Source of the DNA: Solirubrobacter deserti
GTDB taxonomy: Bacteria; Actinomycetota; Thermoleophilia; Solirubrobacterales; Solirubrobacteraceae
Assembly: GCF_027587175.1 (NCBI RefSeq)
Contig: NZ_JAPCID010000005.1
Coordinates: 1 to 64,000 of the forward strand
DNA: 64,000 bases
Direction: 5' to 3'
Within the stretch, counting starts at the first letter, position 1. Every line of letters begins with the position of its first letter. The position numbers and the translations under genes are program-made. Positions 35,133 to 44,664 of the stretch are shown one piece after another. Below the pieces are notes generated by a model. That model worked only from the letters and a program-made list of their open reading frames with translations, searched no databases and was not told the DNA's origin.

Positions 35133-35515
35133 GGCGCCTGCAACCGCCGGGGTGGCCCCAGCCGCGCGGCTACGCCAACGGCATCGAGGCGTCCGGCCGG
35201 CTCGTATTCGTCGCGGGACAGATCGGTTGGGACGAGACGGGAACGCTCGTGTCCGACGCCCTTCCCGCACAGGTCGGGCAGGCGCTGCGCAACGTCCTCG
35301 CTGTGCTCGCGGAAGCGGGCGCCGGACCCGAGCACGTGGTCCGCTTGACGTGGTTCGTCACCTCTCGCAACGAATATGTAGCCTCGTTGAAGGCGATCGG
35401 CGTCGAGTACCGCGACGTGATGGGACGTCATTTTCCGGTCATGGCCGTCGTCGAGGTCAGCGGTCTCGTAGAGTCCGACGCGAAGGTCGAGATCGAGGCC
35501 ACGGCGGTCGTCTGA
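35129..35515 (+). CDS. RidA/YjgF-family enamine/imine deaminase
   Basis: A 128-aa RidA-fold protein. GYANGIEASGRLVFVAGQIG is the typical opening, VVRLTWFVTSR is central, and HFPVMAVVEVSGLVESDAKV carries the C-terminal part; the conserved active-site Arg appears replaced by Met in FPVMAVV (usual form P.RT.V), so catalysis is uncertain. The ATG overlaps the ligase stop (ATGA), making it the last gene of the operon. RidA proteins hydrolyse enamines and imines to carbonyls and ammonia. The reduced 2-aminobenzoyl-CoA product is an enamine, so a role in its deamination is a reasonable inference. Confidence 0.8.
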   Translation: MRRLQPPGWPQPRGYANGIEASGRLVFVAGQIGWDETGTLVSDALPAQVGQALRNVLAVLAEAGAGPEHVVRLTWFVTSRNEYVASLKAIGVEYRDVMGRHFPVMAVVEVSGLVESDAKVEIEATAVV

Positions 35516-35593
35516 GCCGCGTCCGCCGGAATCGTTGGACGAACATCTGAAATCAATCGACGAAAGTGCGGGTCACCGGTCGATCGAAGTGGG

Positions 35594-35623
35594 TTGACTT
35601 CCGACCGCCGTCCGTCATAGGGT
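35594..35623 (+). promoter_or_regulatory. promoter of the secreted copper-protein operon
   Basis: TTGACT at 35594-35599, an 18-nt spacer and TAGGGT at 35618-35623 (TANNNT form). The first start codon of the 13-kb operon lies 45 bases further on, after GGGGGAGAG. No terminator is evident between the RidA gene and this element, so some read-through is possible. Confidence 0.55.
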
Positions 35624-35668
35624 GTGAGCCTCCGGTCCAGGGTTTCGAGGGGGAGAGACGGTCGAGGG

Positions 35669-38600
35669 ATGAGGAAGTCGGTCCTGCCATGGCTGGCGTG
35701 CGTAATCGTGGCGTTGATCGCCATTCCAGCGTTCGCGTCAGGCGCCGCGGTGCGCAACGCGCCCGTGCCTACGAGTGCACCTCAACCGCCGGCCGCCGCG
35801 CCGACGGTCACCTTCAAGACCTCCGCGGCTGAGACGGGCTTCACGGCGGCCGCCGCACCCGAGGCCGACCAGGCCTTCCTCGTCCGCGACAACTTCTTCC
35901 AGGACGCGTCCGGTGACGACCCCCAGGACAACCGGGTCACGATCAACGCTGGTGAGAAGGTCAGCTTCGCGCAGCTGCAGGCGGGCATGCCGCACAACGT
36001 CGCGTTCAGCAACGCGCAGCCCACGTCGTGCACCCAGCTGACGGGCAACCCGATCGACACCAACACCTCGCCCCCGATGCCCGACCTGGCGACCAACGAG
36101 GACTGGACCGGCGAGTGCCGGTTCAACACCGGCGGCACCTACAACTTCTTCTGCACCCAGCACGAGGGCATGGAGGGCACGATCGAGGTCGAAGGGGGCA
36201 CGGCGACGCCGACCCCGACGGTCACGGTCACGCCGACCCAGACGCCGAGCGGGCGTCCGCACATCGTCGCCAAGGACGCGCCGTTCAGGTTCGAGCAGGC
36301 CGCCGGCGGGGCCCCCAGCGTCACGATCAAGGTCGGTCAGACGGTCGACTTCAGCTATCCGGCGAGCCCGACGCCCAACGTCCACAACGTCGACTTCCGG
36401 CGCGACCTGACCAAGCCGACGAACGGTCCGCAGCCGACCTGCGTGCAGACCGCCGGCATCGGTCCGTATCCCGCGCCGCCGCTGCCGCAGTTCTCGCTGC
36501 CACCCGGATGGGCGGGCAACTGCACGTTCAACGAGGCGGGCCGGTTCACGTTCGTCTGCGCCGCGCACCCGGTGGAGATGCAGGGCGTGGTCGTGGTCGA
36601 GACCGACCAACCGACCGAGCCACCGGACACGACGATCACCGGCGGCCCCACCGGGTCGACGACGCAGACGTCGCACAACTTCACCTTCACGTCGGACAAG
36701 CCGGCCGCGACGTTCGAGTGCAAGCTCGACCGCCCGGGCACGCCCGGCACCTACGCCGCGTGCACCACGCCGGCCGCGTTCACCACGACCACCGACGGCG
36801 CGTACACGTTCACGGTCCGCGCGGTGCTCAACGGAACCCCCGACCCCTCGCCCGCGACACGAAGTTTCACGGTGGACAGACAACCACCGGACACCTCGAT
36901 AAACAGCGGGCCGAGCGGGACCGTCACCACGACGTCCAACGCGTTCCAGTTCGCCGGCAACGAAACGGGCGTGACGTTCGAGTGCCGCCTGGACACGCCG
37001 GCCGGCAACGGCTCCTTCGCCGCGTGCACGTCGCCGCAGAGCTATACGACGACGGCCAACGGCGCCTACACGTTCCACGTCCGCGCGCGTGACGCCGCGG
37101 GCAACGTCGACCCCGAGCCCGCCACCCGCACGTTCACCGTGGACACCGCGGCGCCGGACACGACGATCACGAGCGGCCCTACGGGCACGACCAACAACGC
37201 GTCACCGTCCTTCGGCTTCACCGCCGAGACCGGCGCGACGTTCGAGTGCCGCCTCGACGGTCCGGGCTCGACGGTCGGGACGTGGGTGGCCTGCACGTCG
37301 CCGCGCGCGGTCGGTCCGCTGACCGACGGCACCTACACGTTCAACGTGCGCGCCCGCGACCTCGCGGGCAACACGGACGCCTCGCCCGCGACGCGCACGT
37401 TCACGGTCGAGACGGCGGCGCCCGACACGAACATCACGGGCGGGCCGACCGGCACGACCAACAGCACGTCGGCGTCGTTCACGTTCACCTCGACCAAGCC
37501 CAACTCGACCTTCGAGTGCCGCCTGGACACGCCGGCGGGCAACGGCACCTTCGCCGCGTGCACGTCGCCGCAGACGTACACGACGACCGCCAACGGCGCC
37601 TACACGTTCCACGTGCGCGCCATCGACGGCGCGGGCAACCCGGACGCCTCCCCGGCGACCCGGACGTTCACGGTCGACACGAGCGCCCCGGACACGACGA
37701 TCGACTCCGGCCCGACCGGCACGATCACCAACAACTCGCCGCAGTTCACCTTCTCCAGCTCGGAGACCGGCTCGACGTTCGAGTGCCGCCTCGACGGGCC
37801 GGGCGCGACGCCCGGCACGTGGCAGACCTGCACGTCGCCGCGCATCCTCGGCTCGCTGGCCGACGGCGCGTACACGTTCAACGTGCGCGCGACCGACGGC
37901 GCCGGCAACGTCGACGCGACGCCCGCGACGCGGACGTTCACGGTCGACGCGGCGGCCCCGGACACGACGATCGACTCCGGCCCGACCGGCACGATCACGA
38001 ACGCCTCGCCGCAGTTCGCGTTCTCGAGCTCGGAGACCGGCTCGACGTTCGAGTGCCGCCTGGACGGCCCCGGCTCGGCGACGGGCACCTACCAGTCCTG
38101 CACCTCGCCGCGCACGCTCGGCCCGCTGGCCGACGGCACCTACACGTTCCTGGTGCGGGCGGTCGACGCCGCCGGCAACGCCGACGGCACGCCCGCCTCG
38201 CGGACGTTCACGGTCGACGCGACGGTGCCGAACACGACGATCGACTCCGGTCCGACCGGCACGATCACCAACGCGTCGCCGCAGTTCACGTTCTCCTCGA
38301 GCGAGCCGGGCTCGAGCTTCGAGTGCCGCCTGGACGGCCCGGGCTCGACGACGGGCACCTACCAGTCCTGCACCTCGCCGCGCACGCTCGGCCCGCTGGC
38401 CGACGGCACCTACACGTTCTCCGTCCGCGCCCTCGACGCGGCCGGGAACACGGACGCGACGCCCGCCACGCGGACGTTCACGGTCGAGACCTCGCTGCCG
38501 GACACGTCGATCACCGGCGGTCCCGTGGGCACCACGAGCAACGCGTCGCCGTCCTTCACGTTCACGTCCACCAAGCCGGGCTCGACCTTCGAGTGCCGCC

Positions 38601-41323
38601 TGGACGGCCCGGGCTCGGCGACCGGCACGTTCGCCGCCTGCACGTCGCCGCACGCGGTCGGCCCGCTGGCCGACGGCAGCTACACGCTGCAGGTCCGCGC
38701 GCGTGACGGCGCCGGCAACCTGGACCCGACGCCGGCCACGCGCCAGTTCACGGTCGACACCGCCGCGCCGAACACGACGATCGACTCCGGCCCGACCGGC
38801 ACGATCAACACGACCTCGGCGAGCTTCACGTTCTCGGGGTCCGAGCCGGGCTCCACGTTCGAGTGCAAGCTCGACACGGGCGAGTTCACCGCCTGCACGT
38901 CGCCGCAGGCCTACACGGACCTGGCGGTCGGCGAGCACACGTTCTCGGTCCGCGCCAAGGACGCGGCCGGCAACGTCGACGCGACGCCCGCCACGCGCAC
39001 GTTCACGGTGGACGCGGCGGCGCCGGACACGACGATCGACTCCGGCCCGACCGGCACGATCAACGGGACCTCGGCCACGTTCACGTTCTCGGGCTCCGAG
39101 CCGGGCTCCACGTTCGAGTGCAAGCTCGACCGCCCCGGCACGCCGGGCACCTACGCGGCCTGCACCTCGCCGCAGGCCTACACGGGCCTGGCGGCCGGCG
39201 AGCACACGTTCTCGGTCCGCGCCAAGGATGCGGCCGGCAACGTCGACGCGACGCCCGCCACGCGGACGTTCACGGTGGACACGGCCGCGCCGGACACGAC
39301 CATCACGGGCGGCCCGACGGGCGCGACGAACAACGGCTCGCCGCAGTTCACCTTCGAGTCCTCCAAGCCGGGCTCGACGTTCGAGTGCCGCCTGGACGGC
39401 CCGGGCTCGGCCACCGGCACCTGGGTGGCCTGCACGTCGCCGCGGGCGGTCGGTCCGCTGGCGGACGGCGCGTATACGTTCAACGTCCGTGCCAAGGACG
39501 CGGCGGGCAACGTCGACGACTCGCCGGCGACCCGCCAGTTCACGGTCGACACGGCCGCGCCGGACACGACGATCGACTCCGGCCCGACCCACACGGAGAC
39601 GACGTCCGCGTCGTTCACGTTCTCCAGCACGGAGGCCGGCGCGACGTTCGAGTGCAAGCTCGACCGCCCGGGCACGCCGGGCACGTTCGCCGCCTGCACC
39701 TCGCCGCAGAACTACACGGGCCTCGCGAACGGCGAGTACACGTTCTCGGTCCGCGCGAAGGATGCCGCGGGCAACGTGGACCCGACGCCCGCGACCCGGA
39801 CGTTCACGGCCGACATCAGCGGGCCGGACACGACCATCACCGGCGGTCCGACCGGCACGATCACCAACGCCTCGCCGCAGTTCACGTTCGAGGCCTCGCG
39901 ACCGAACTCGTCGTTCGAGTGCCGCCTGGACGGCCCCGGCACGGCGACCGGCACGTACGCGGCCTGCACCTCGCCGCGCACGCTCGGCCCGCTCGCCGAC
40001 GGCGAGTACACGTTCCGCGTCCGCGCCAAGAACGCCAGCGGGACCGTGGACGAGACGCCGGCGACGCGGACGTTCACGGTGGACACGACGGCGCCGAACA
40101 CGACGATCGAGTCCGGGCCGACCGGCACGGTCAGCTCGACCACGGCGACGTTCACGTTCTCCGGCTCCGAGACCGGCTCGACGTTCGAGTGCAAGCTCGA
40201 CGGGGGTGAGTTCACCGCCTGCACGTCGCCGCAGACCTACACCGGGCTGGCGGCCGGCGAGCACACGTTCTCGGTTCGCGCCAGGGACGCGGCCGGCCAC
40301 GTCGACGCGACGCCCGCGACGCGGACGTTCACCGTCGACACGACCGCGCCGGACACGACGGTCGAAGGCCCGACGGGCACGATCACGACCCCGTCGGCGT
40401 CCTTCACGTTCACCTCGACGAAGCCCAACTCGACGTTCGAGTGCAAGCTCGACCGTCCCTCGGGCGCCGGCACCTACGCCGCATGCACGTCGCCGCAGGC
40501 CTACACCGGCCTCGCGAACGGCGCGTACACGTTCTCCGTCCGCGCCAAGGACGCGGCCGGCAACGTCGACGCCACGCCCGCCACGCGCACCTTCACGGTG
40601 CAGGTGGCGGCGCCGGACACGACCATCACGGGCGGCCCGACCGGCACGATCAGCGAGACCACGCAGACGTTCACCTTCAGCGGTGACGCCGGCGTGACGT
40701 TCGAGTGCCGCCTGGACACGCCGGCCGGCCAGGGCGAGTTCTCGGCCTGCACGTCGCCGAAGACCTACACCGCGTCCACCTCCGGCAACTACACGTTCTG
40801 GGTGCGGGCGAAGGACGCGAACGGCACGGTCGACCCGACGCCCGCGAGCCGGACCTTCACCCTGCAGGCCGGGACCCCGACGGAGACGTCGGTGGACGCC
40901 GAGGTGTCCGGCATCGTGCCCACCGTCCTGGGCCTGACGCTCAACGGCCCGGCGGCCTTCCCGCCGTTCATCCCGGGCGTCGGCACGACCTACGAGGCGA
41001 CGCTCGGCGCGACGATCACGAGTTCCGCCGACAAGGCCGAGCTCGCGGTGGTCGACCGAACCGGCGTGCAGCCCGGGCGGCTGGTCAACGGCACTTACGT
41101 GCTGACCGATCCGCTGCAGGTGCGGGCGCTGCGAGCCGGCCAGGACAACCCGCTGTGGAACCCGGTCAGCGCCACCCCGGTGCGCCTGCTCGCGTACCCC
41201 GCCTACATCGCCTCCGACCAGGTCACGATCGCGTTCCGCCAGACCGTGAGAAACAACGAGGCGCTGCTCGCCGGCGAGTACACCAAGACCCTGACGTTCA
41301 CGCTCTCCTCGACTCAGCCATGA
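35669..41323 (+). CDS. giant secreted protein: two cupredoxin domains plus 16 Ig-like repeats
   Basis: A 1,884-aa exported protein with a signal peptide (SVLPWLACVIVALIAIPAFA). Two cupredoxin domains follow, each with a full type-1 copper set: His109, Cys162, His165, Met168 (FFCTQHEGM), then His239, Cys297, His300, Met304 (FVCAAHPVEM), joined by a Thr/Pro linker. Residues about 319-1735 are 16 tandem repeats of about 88 aa, each opening PDTTI.SGPTGT and containing TFEC.LD and ACTSP, a cysteine pair that should form one disulfide per repeat. The last 150 aa match the C-terminus of the next gene's product. No membrane anchor or sortase motif is seen. First gene of a five-gene operon; the next ATG overlaps its stop. 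Confidence 0.85.
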   Translation: MRKSVLPWLACVIVALIAIPAFASGAAVRNAPVPTSAPQPPAAAPTVTFKTSAAETGFTAAAAPEADQAFLVRDNFFQDASGDDPQDNRVTINAGEKVSFAQLQAGMPHNVAFSNAQPTSCTQLTGNPIDTNTSPPMPDLATNEDWTGECRFNTGGTYNFFCTQHEGMEGTIEVEGGTATPTPTVTVTPTQTPSGRPHIVAKDAPFRFEQAAGGAPSVTIKVGQTVDFSYPASPTPNVHNVDFRRDLTKPTNGPQPTCVQTAGIGPYPAPPLPQFSLPPGWAGNCTFNEAGRFTFVCAAHPVEMQGVVVVETDQPTEPPDTTITGGPTGSTTQTSHNFTFTSDKPAATFECKLDRPGTPGTYAACTTPAAFTTTTDGAYTFTVRAVLNGTPDPSPATRSFTVDRQPPDTSINSGPSGTVTTTSNAFQFAGNETGVTFECRLDTPAGNGSFAACTSPQSYTTTANGAYTFHVRARDAAGNVDPEPATRTFTVDTAAPDTTITSGPTGTTNNASPSFGFTAETGATFECRLDGPGSTVGTWVACTSPRAVGPLTDGTYTFNVRARDLAGNTDASPATRTFTVETAAPDTNITGGPTGTTNSTSASFTFTSTKPNSTFECRLDTPAGNGTFAACTSPQTYTTTANGAYTFHVRAIDGAGNPDASPATRTFTVDTSAPDTTIDSGPTGTITNNSPQFTFSSSETGSTFECRLDGPGATPGTWQTCTSPRILGSLADGAYTFNVRATDGAGNVDATPATRTFTVDAAAPDTTIDSGPTGTITNASPQFAFSSSETGSTFECRLDGPGSATGTYQSCTSPRTLGPLADGTYTFLVRAVDAAGNADGTPASRTFTVDATVPNTTIDSGPTGTITNASPQFTFSSSEPGSSFECRLDGPGSTTGTYQSCTSPRTLGPLADGTYTFSVRALDAAGNTDATPATRTFTVETSLPDTSITGGPVGTTSNASPSFTFTSTKPGSTFECRLDGPGSATGTFAACTSPHAVGPLADGSYTLQVRARDGAGNLDPTPATRQFTVDTAAPNTTIDSGPTGTINTTSASFTFSGSEPGSTFECKLDTGEFTACTSPQAYTDLAVGEHTFSVRAKDAAGNVDATPATRTFTVDAAAPDTTIDSGPTGTINGTSATFTFSGSEPGSTFECKLDRPGTPGTYAACTSPQAYTGLAAGEHTFSVRAKDAAGNVDATPATRTFTVDTAAPDTTITGGPTGATNNGSPQFTFESSKPGSTFECRLDGPGSATGTWVACTSPRAVGPLADGAYTFNVRAKDAAGNVDDSPATRQFTVDTAAPDTTIDSGPTHTETTSASFTFSSTEAGATFECKLDRPGTPGTFAACTSPQNYTGLANGEYTFSVRAKDAAGNVDPTPATRTFTADISGPDTTITGGPTGTITNASPQFTFEASRPNSSFECRLDGPGTATGTYAACTSPRTLGPLADGEYTFRVRAKNASGTVDETPATRTFTVDTTAPNTTIESGPTGTVSSTTATFTFSGSETGSTFECKLDGGEFTACTSPQTYTGLAAGEHTFSVRARDAAGHVDATPATRTFTVDTTAPDTTVEGPTGTITTPSASFTFTSTKPNSTFECKLDRPSGAGTYAACTSPQAYTGLANGAYTFSVRAKDAAGNVDATPATRTFTVQVAAPDTTITGGPTGTISETTQTFTFSGDAGVTFECRLDTPAGQGEFSACTSPKTYTASTSGNYTFWVRAKDANGTVDPTPASRTFTLQAGTPTETSVDAEVSGIVPTVLGLTLNGPAAFPPFIPGVGTTYEATLGATITSSADKAELAVVDRTGVQPGRLVNGTYVLTDPLQVRALRAGQDNPLWNPVSATPVRLLAYPAYIASDQVTIAFRQTVRNNEALLAGEYTKTLTFTLSSTQP
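36623..40873 (+). repeat. 16 tandem repeats of about 255-270 bp, coding
   Basis: All units keep the reading frame and vary between about 85 and 90 codons. Units 5, 6 and 7 (starting near 37690, 37960 and 38230) are the most alike, with long shared stretches of DNA, which suggests recent duplication or gene conversion. Units 9 and 14 lack the RPGTPGTY loop. Because the period is a multiple of three, long antisense reading frames appear as by-products. Confidence 0.9.
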
Positions 41324-44300
41324 TCACCGCCTTGCACAAGACAGCTGGACGGCGCGCGATGCTCCGCGTCGCCCTGGCCACCGTGGCGACGTGCCTTCTC
41401 GGCGCGGCGCCCGCGGCGGCCGACGCGGGCAAGGTGCTCGTGTTCACCGGCACCGCCGGTACGACCAACGGCGCCACCGCACCCGCGGCGGCGGCGATCC
41501 AGTCGCTGGCGACCGCCAACGGCTTCAGCGTCGACGTGACCAACGCCGCCACGGCGTTCACGCCGGAGGGCCTCGCGCAGTACCGCGCGGTCACGTTCGT
41601 GCACTCCGCCGGCGACGTCCTCAACGTCGATCAGCAGGAGGCGCTGCGGACGTACGTCGAAGGCGGCGGCGGCTTCGTCGGCATCGGCGAGACGGCCAAG
41701 CTCGAGGAGGGTGAGGCGTTCTTCGACACGCTCATCGGCCTGACCGGGGCCGAGCGCACCGCGGGCGTCGACACGACCTCGCAGGACGTGGAGTTCCTGG
41801 ACCGCGTGCACCCCGCCACGCGCGGCAACGCGCTGGTGTGGGAGGACCACACGGACGCGTACTACAAGTGGACGGCGAACCCCACCGGCAAGGTGCACAC
41901 CGTCGCGCGCGTGCGCTTCGGCGCGCTGCCGGACGGGACCTCGGTCACCAACGACGCCGTCACCCGCTTCGCGGGCGGCGAGAACCGCATCCAGCCCCAG
42001 CAAGAGCGCGCGGTCTCCTGGTGCCGCGACGTCGGCCAGGGCCGCTCGTTCTACACGGCCCTCGGCGGCACCGCCGCGGCCTATCAGCAGAACGCGGTCA
42101 CCCGCCAGCTGCTCGGCGCCATCCAGTGGGCGGCGGGCATGTCGCGCGGCAACTGCAAGGCGACGATCGACGCCAACTACACCGCGACGCGCGTGACGCC
42201 GCCGAACCCGGCGGGCCTGACCTCCTACACGGGTGAGATCGACGCGCTCGCGATGGCGAAGGACGGCCGCGTCTTCTACGCCGGCCGCGCGAGCTGCTTC
42301 GCCGGCATGCCGCAGGTCGTCGACTGGCAGGCGGCGGACGTCGGCAAGGGCTGCGGCACCATCCACGTCTTCGATCCCAACGTCGCCGGCAGCGACGACC
42401 AGAACCCGGCCAAGATCGCCAAGGTCGCCGAGCTGACGGTCTTCGGCGCGCGCGGGGAGGGCTCCGAGCACGGCGTCCTCGGCCTCGCCGTCGACCCCGA
42501 GTTCACGACGGGCCGTCCGTACCTCTACGTCCAGTACCACCCGTACTACAAGGGCGAGGGCGGCGCGGCCACCAACGATCCCGCCAAGCAGCTCGGCCCC
42601 GGCCTGGACCGCAAGGCGCTCATGGGCGAGCGGCGCGTGTCGCGCTTCACCTACGACCCCGCGACCAAGGCGATCGTGCCCGGGTCCGAGAAGGTCATCT
42701 TCCACTGGATGACGCAGGTCTACTCGTGCTGCCGGGTCGGCGGCTCGATGGACTTCGACTCCGACGGCAACCTGTACATCGGCACCGGCGACACGATCTC
42801 GGGCGCCGCCAACGCGTACCGCGGCGGCTACACCAACGACCACCCGAACTACACGGTCCCGGTCGACGGCCAGCCGCGCGCCAACCACGACGAGACGCCC
42901 GGCGGCGGCGAGCTCTCCTTCGCCGACGCGCGCCAGACCGCGGCCAACACCAACGCCTACGAGGGCAAGCTGCTGCGAATCAAGCCGCTGGCGAGCCCCG
43001 GCAGCGTCCCCGGCAACGGCACCACGTACACGATCCCGGGCGAGGACGCTCCGAACGGCCCGAACCTGTTCGCGCCGACGAGCGACGCGGTCAAGAACCG
43101 CCTGGCCAAGCCGGAGGTGTTCGCGATGGGCATCTCCGACCTGCGCTCGCTGGACATCGACACCGAGACGGACAAGATCTCCGCCGCATGGTCGGGCACC
43201 GAACAGCAGGCCAACTCGGTCGTGTGGGGTCCGGCGAAGACCGAGACCGCCGCGAAGATCACCGGCGCCGGCAACTACGGCTGGCCCTACTGCGCGGCCG
43301 GCAACCGCTTCAGCTACCGCTCGACGCTCGGCGCGATCGGCGGCGGGGGCGCGGCCAACCTCGGCCGGGTCGACACGCCGCGCGGCACGATCGCCGGCGG
43401 TGAGAACGAAGGCCAGGGCGCGTTCTGGGACTGCTCGAAGGCGCTTCCGAACGACTCTCGGTTCAACACCGGCCTCTCCGACATCCCCGCGCCGAAGGCC
43501 GCGAACGTCTGGTACGGCCCGCAGGGCGGTTGCTACGACTTCGCGCGTCAGGCCAACGGCGTGCCGGTCTACAACGACACGAACACGAGCATCGGCGCCG
43601 ACACCGCGCGGCACTGCCCGTGGGCGCTCGGCGGCGGCCAGTCGATCGTGACCGGCGGCACCTACCGGCGCCCCGCGCAGGCCAAGGCCGGCGCCTGGCC
43701 CGCCTACTGGGAAGGCCGCTGGTTCCTCGCGGACTTCGCCGGCTCGGGCAACGTGCGCCACGCGCTGCTGATGGACCCGGAGACCGAGGACGAGGGCGGC
43801 CAGCCCGTCTCCGCGGACTCCCTGTACGGGATCATCCCGGCGAGCCTGCTCGGCGCGCACCGCCTGATCGACCTCGACTTCGGGGCCGACGGTGCGCTGT
43901 ACGTCGCGGCCGCCTCCGGCAGCCGCCTCGGCCTGGGCAGCCAGACCGGCGTGTGGCGCTTCAGCTACACCGGCGGCACCGACACGCCCGGTCCGGACCC
44001 GGTCTGCGCGGTCCGCCCCAACAGCTCGACCGTCGACTGCAACGTGGGCCGCTCCGGCGGTGTCAGCTACGAGTGGACGTTCTCGGACGGCGGCACCGCG
44101 ACCGGCACCAACGTCAGCTACGCGTTCCGCCGCGACGGGACCCAGCAGGCGACGCTGACGGTCGTCTACGCCGACGGCGAGCGCGTGAACAAGACGATCG
44201 ACGTCGAGATCCCGCCGCTGCCCAGCGACGAGGAAGACATCGACATCATCGCCGAGGTGCCGCTGACGCTCGGGCTCACGCTCGGGACGCCGGCCACGTT

Positions 44301-44664
44301 CGAGCCGATGATCCCGGGTGTCGCCGCGACCTACACGGCGACAACGACGGCCAAGGTGCTCTCGACCGCCGGTGACGCCGCGCTGAGCATCGTCGACCGC
44401 TCCACGGTCTCGCCCGGCCACTTGGTCAACGGGCCGGCCGTGATGCCGCAGGCGTTGCGGGCCCGCGCCACCACCCCGGAGAGACCCGACGGGGCCTACC
44501 GCGCGATCTCCGGCACGCCGCTGAACGTATTCAGCTGGACGGGGCCGGTGGCCAACGAAACGGTGACGCTGGGCTTCCAGCAACCCGTCGCGACGACCGA
44601 CGCCCTGCGCGGCGGCAAGTACGCGAAGACCCTGACGTTCACGCTCTCCACCACCACGCCATGA
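41320..44664 (+). CDS. secreted ThuA / sugar-dehydrogenase-like propeller / PKD protein
   Basis: A 1,114-aa exported protein (signal peptide ending near residue 35). Residues about 38-265 are a ThuA-like glutamine-amidotransferase fold (KVLVFTGTAGTTNGATA, YVEGGGGFVGIGE). Residues about 300-890 resemble PQQ-dependent sugar dehydrogenases (GSEHGVLGLAVDPEF, GGSMDFDSDGNLYIGTGD, GNYGWPYC). In that family an H-x-GG motif precedes the FGPDG-like strand; here it is Arg472 (CCRVGG), so the catalytic His seems absent. A PKD domain (about 905-970, YEWTFSDGGTATGTNVSYAF) and a tail shared with the preceding protein follow (about 972-1114). ATG overlaps the upstream stop by 4 nt. It may bind sugars or glycans without oxidising them. 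Confidence 0.8.
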   Translation: MITALHKTAGRRAMLRVALATVATCLLGAAPAAADAGKVLVFTGTAGTTNGATAPAAAAIQSLATANGFSVDVTNAATAFTPEGLAQYRAVTFVHSAGDVLNVDQQEALRTYVEGGGGFVGIGETAKLEEGEAFFDTLIGLTGAERTAGVDTTSQDVEFLDRVHPATRGNALVWEDHTDAYYKWTANPTGKVHTVARVRFGALPDGTSVTNDAVTRFAGGENRIQPQQERAVSWCRDVGQGRSFYTALGGTAAAYQQNAVTRQLLGAIQWAAGMSRGNCKATIDANYTATRVTPPNPAGLTSYTGEIDALAMAKDGRVFYAGRASCFAGMPQVVDWQAADVGKGCGTIHVFDPNVAGSDDQNPAKIAKVAELTVFGARGEGSEHGVLGLAVDPEFTTGRPYLYVQYHPYYKGEGGAATNDPAKQLGPGLDRKALMGERRVSRFTYDPATKAIVPGSEKVIFHWMTQVYSCCRVGGSMDFDSDGNLYIGTGDTISGAANAYRGGYTNDHPNYTVPVDGQPRANHDETPGGGELSFADARQTAANTNAYEGKLLRIKPLASPGSVPGNGTTYTIPGEDAPNGPNLFAPTSDAVKNRLAKPEVFAMGISDLRSLDIDTETDKISAAWSGTEQQANSVVWGPAKTETAAKITGAGNYGWPYCAAGNRFSYRSTLGAIGGGGAANLGRVDTPRGTIAGGENEGQGAFWDCSKALPNDSRFNTGLSDIPAPKAANVWYGPQGGCYDFARQANGVPVYNDTNTSIGADTARHCPWALGGGQSIVTGGTYRRPAQAKAGAWPAYWEGRWFLADFAGSGNVRHALLMDPETEDEGGQPVSADSLYGIIPASLLGAHRLIDLDFGADGALYVAAASGSRLGLGSQTGVWRFSYTGGTDTPGPDPVCAVRPNSSTVDCNVGRSGGVSYEWTFSDGGTATGTNVSYAFRRDGTQQATLTVVYADGERVNKTIDVEIPPLPSDEEDIDIIAEVPLTLGLTLGTPATFEPMIPGVAATYTATTTAKVLSTAGDAALSIVDRSTVSPGHLVNGPAVMPQALRARATTPERPDGAYRAISGTPLNVFSWTGPVANETVTLGFQQPVATTDALRGGKYAKTLTFTLSTTTP

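Noticed and set aside
37202-40300. A 1,032-aa antisense reading frame across the repeat region
   Set aside because: It exists because the repeat period is a multiple of three and the DNA is GC-rich. It is almost entirely Arg, Gly, Val and Ala, and the sense frame encodes clear domains.
36623-40873. CRISPR array or non-coding satellite
   Set aside because: Repeat units are about 265 bp, fully coding in one frame, with conserved cysteines and no spacer pattern.
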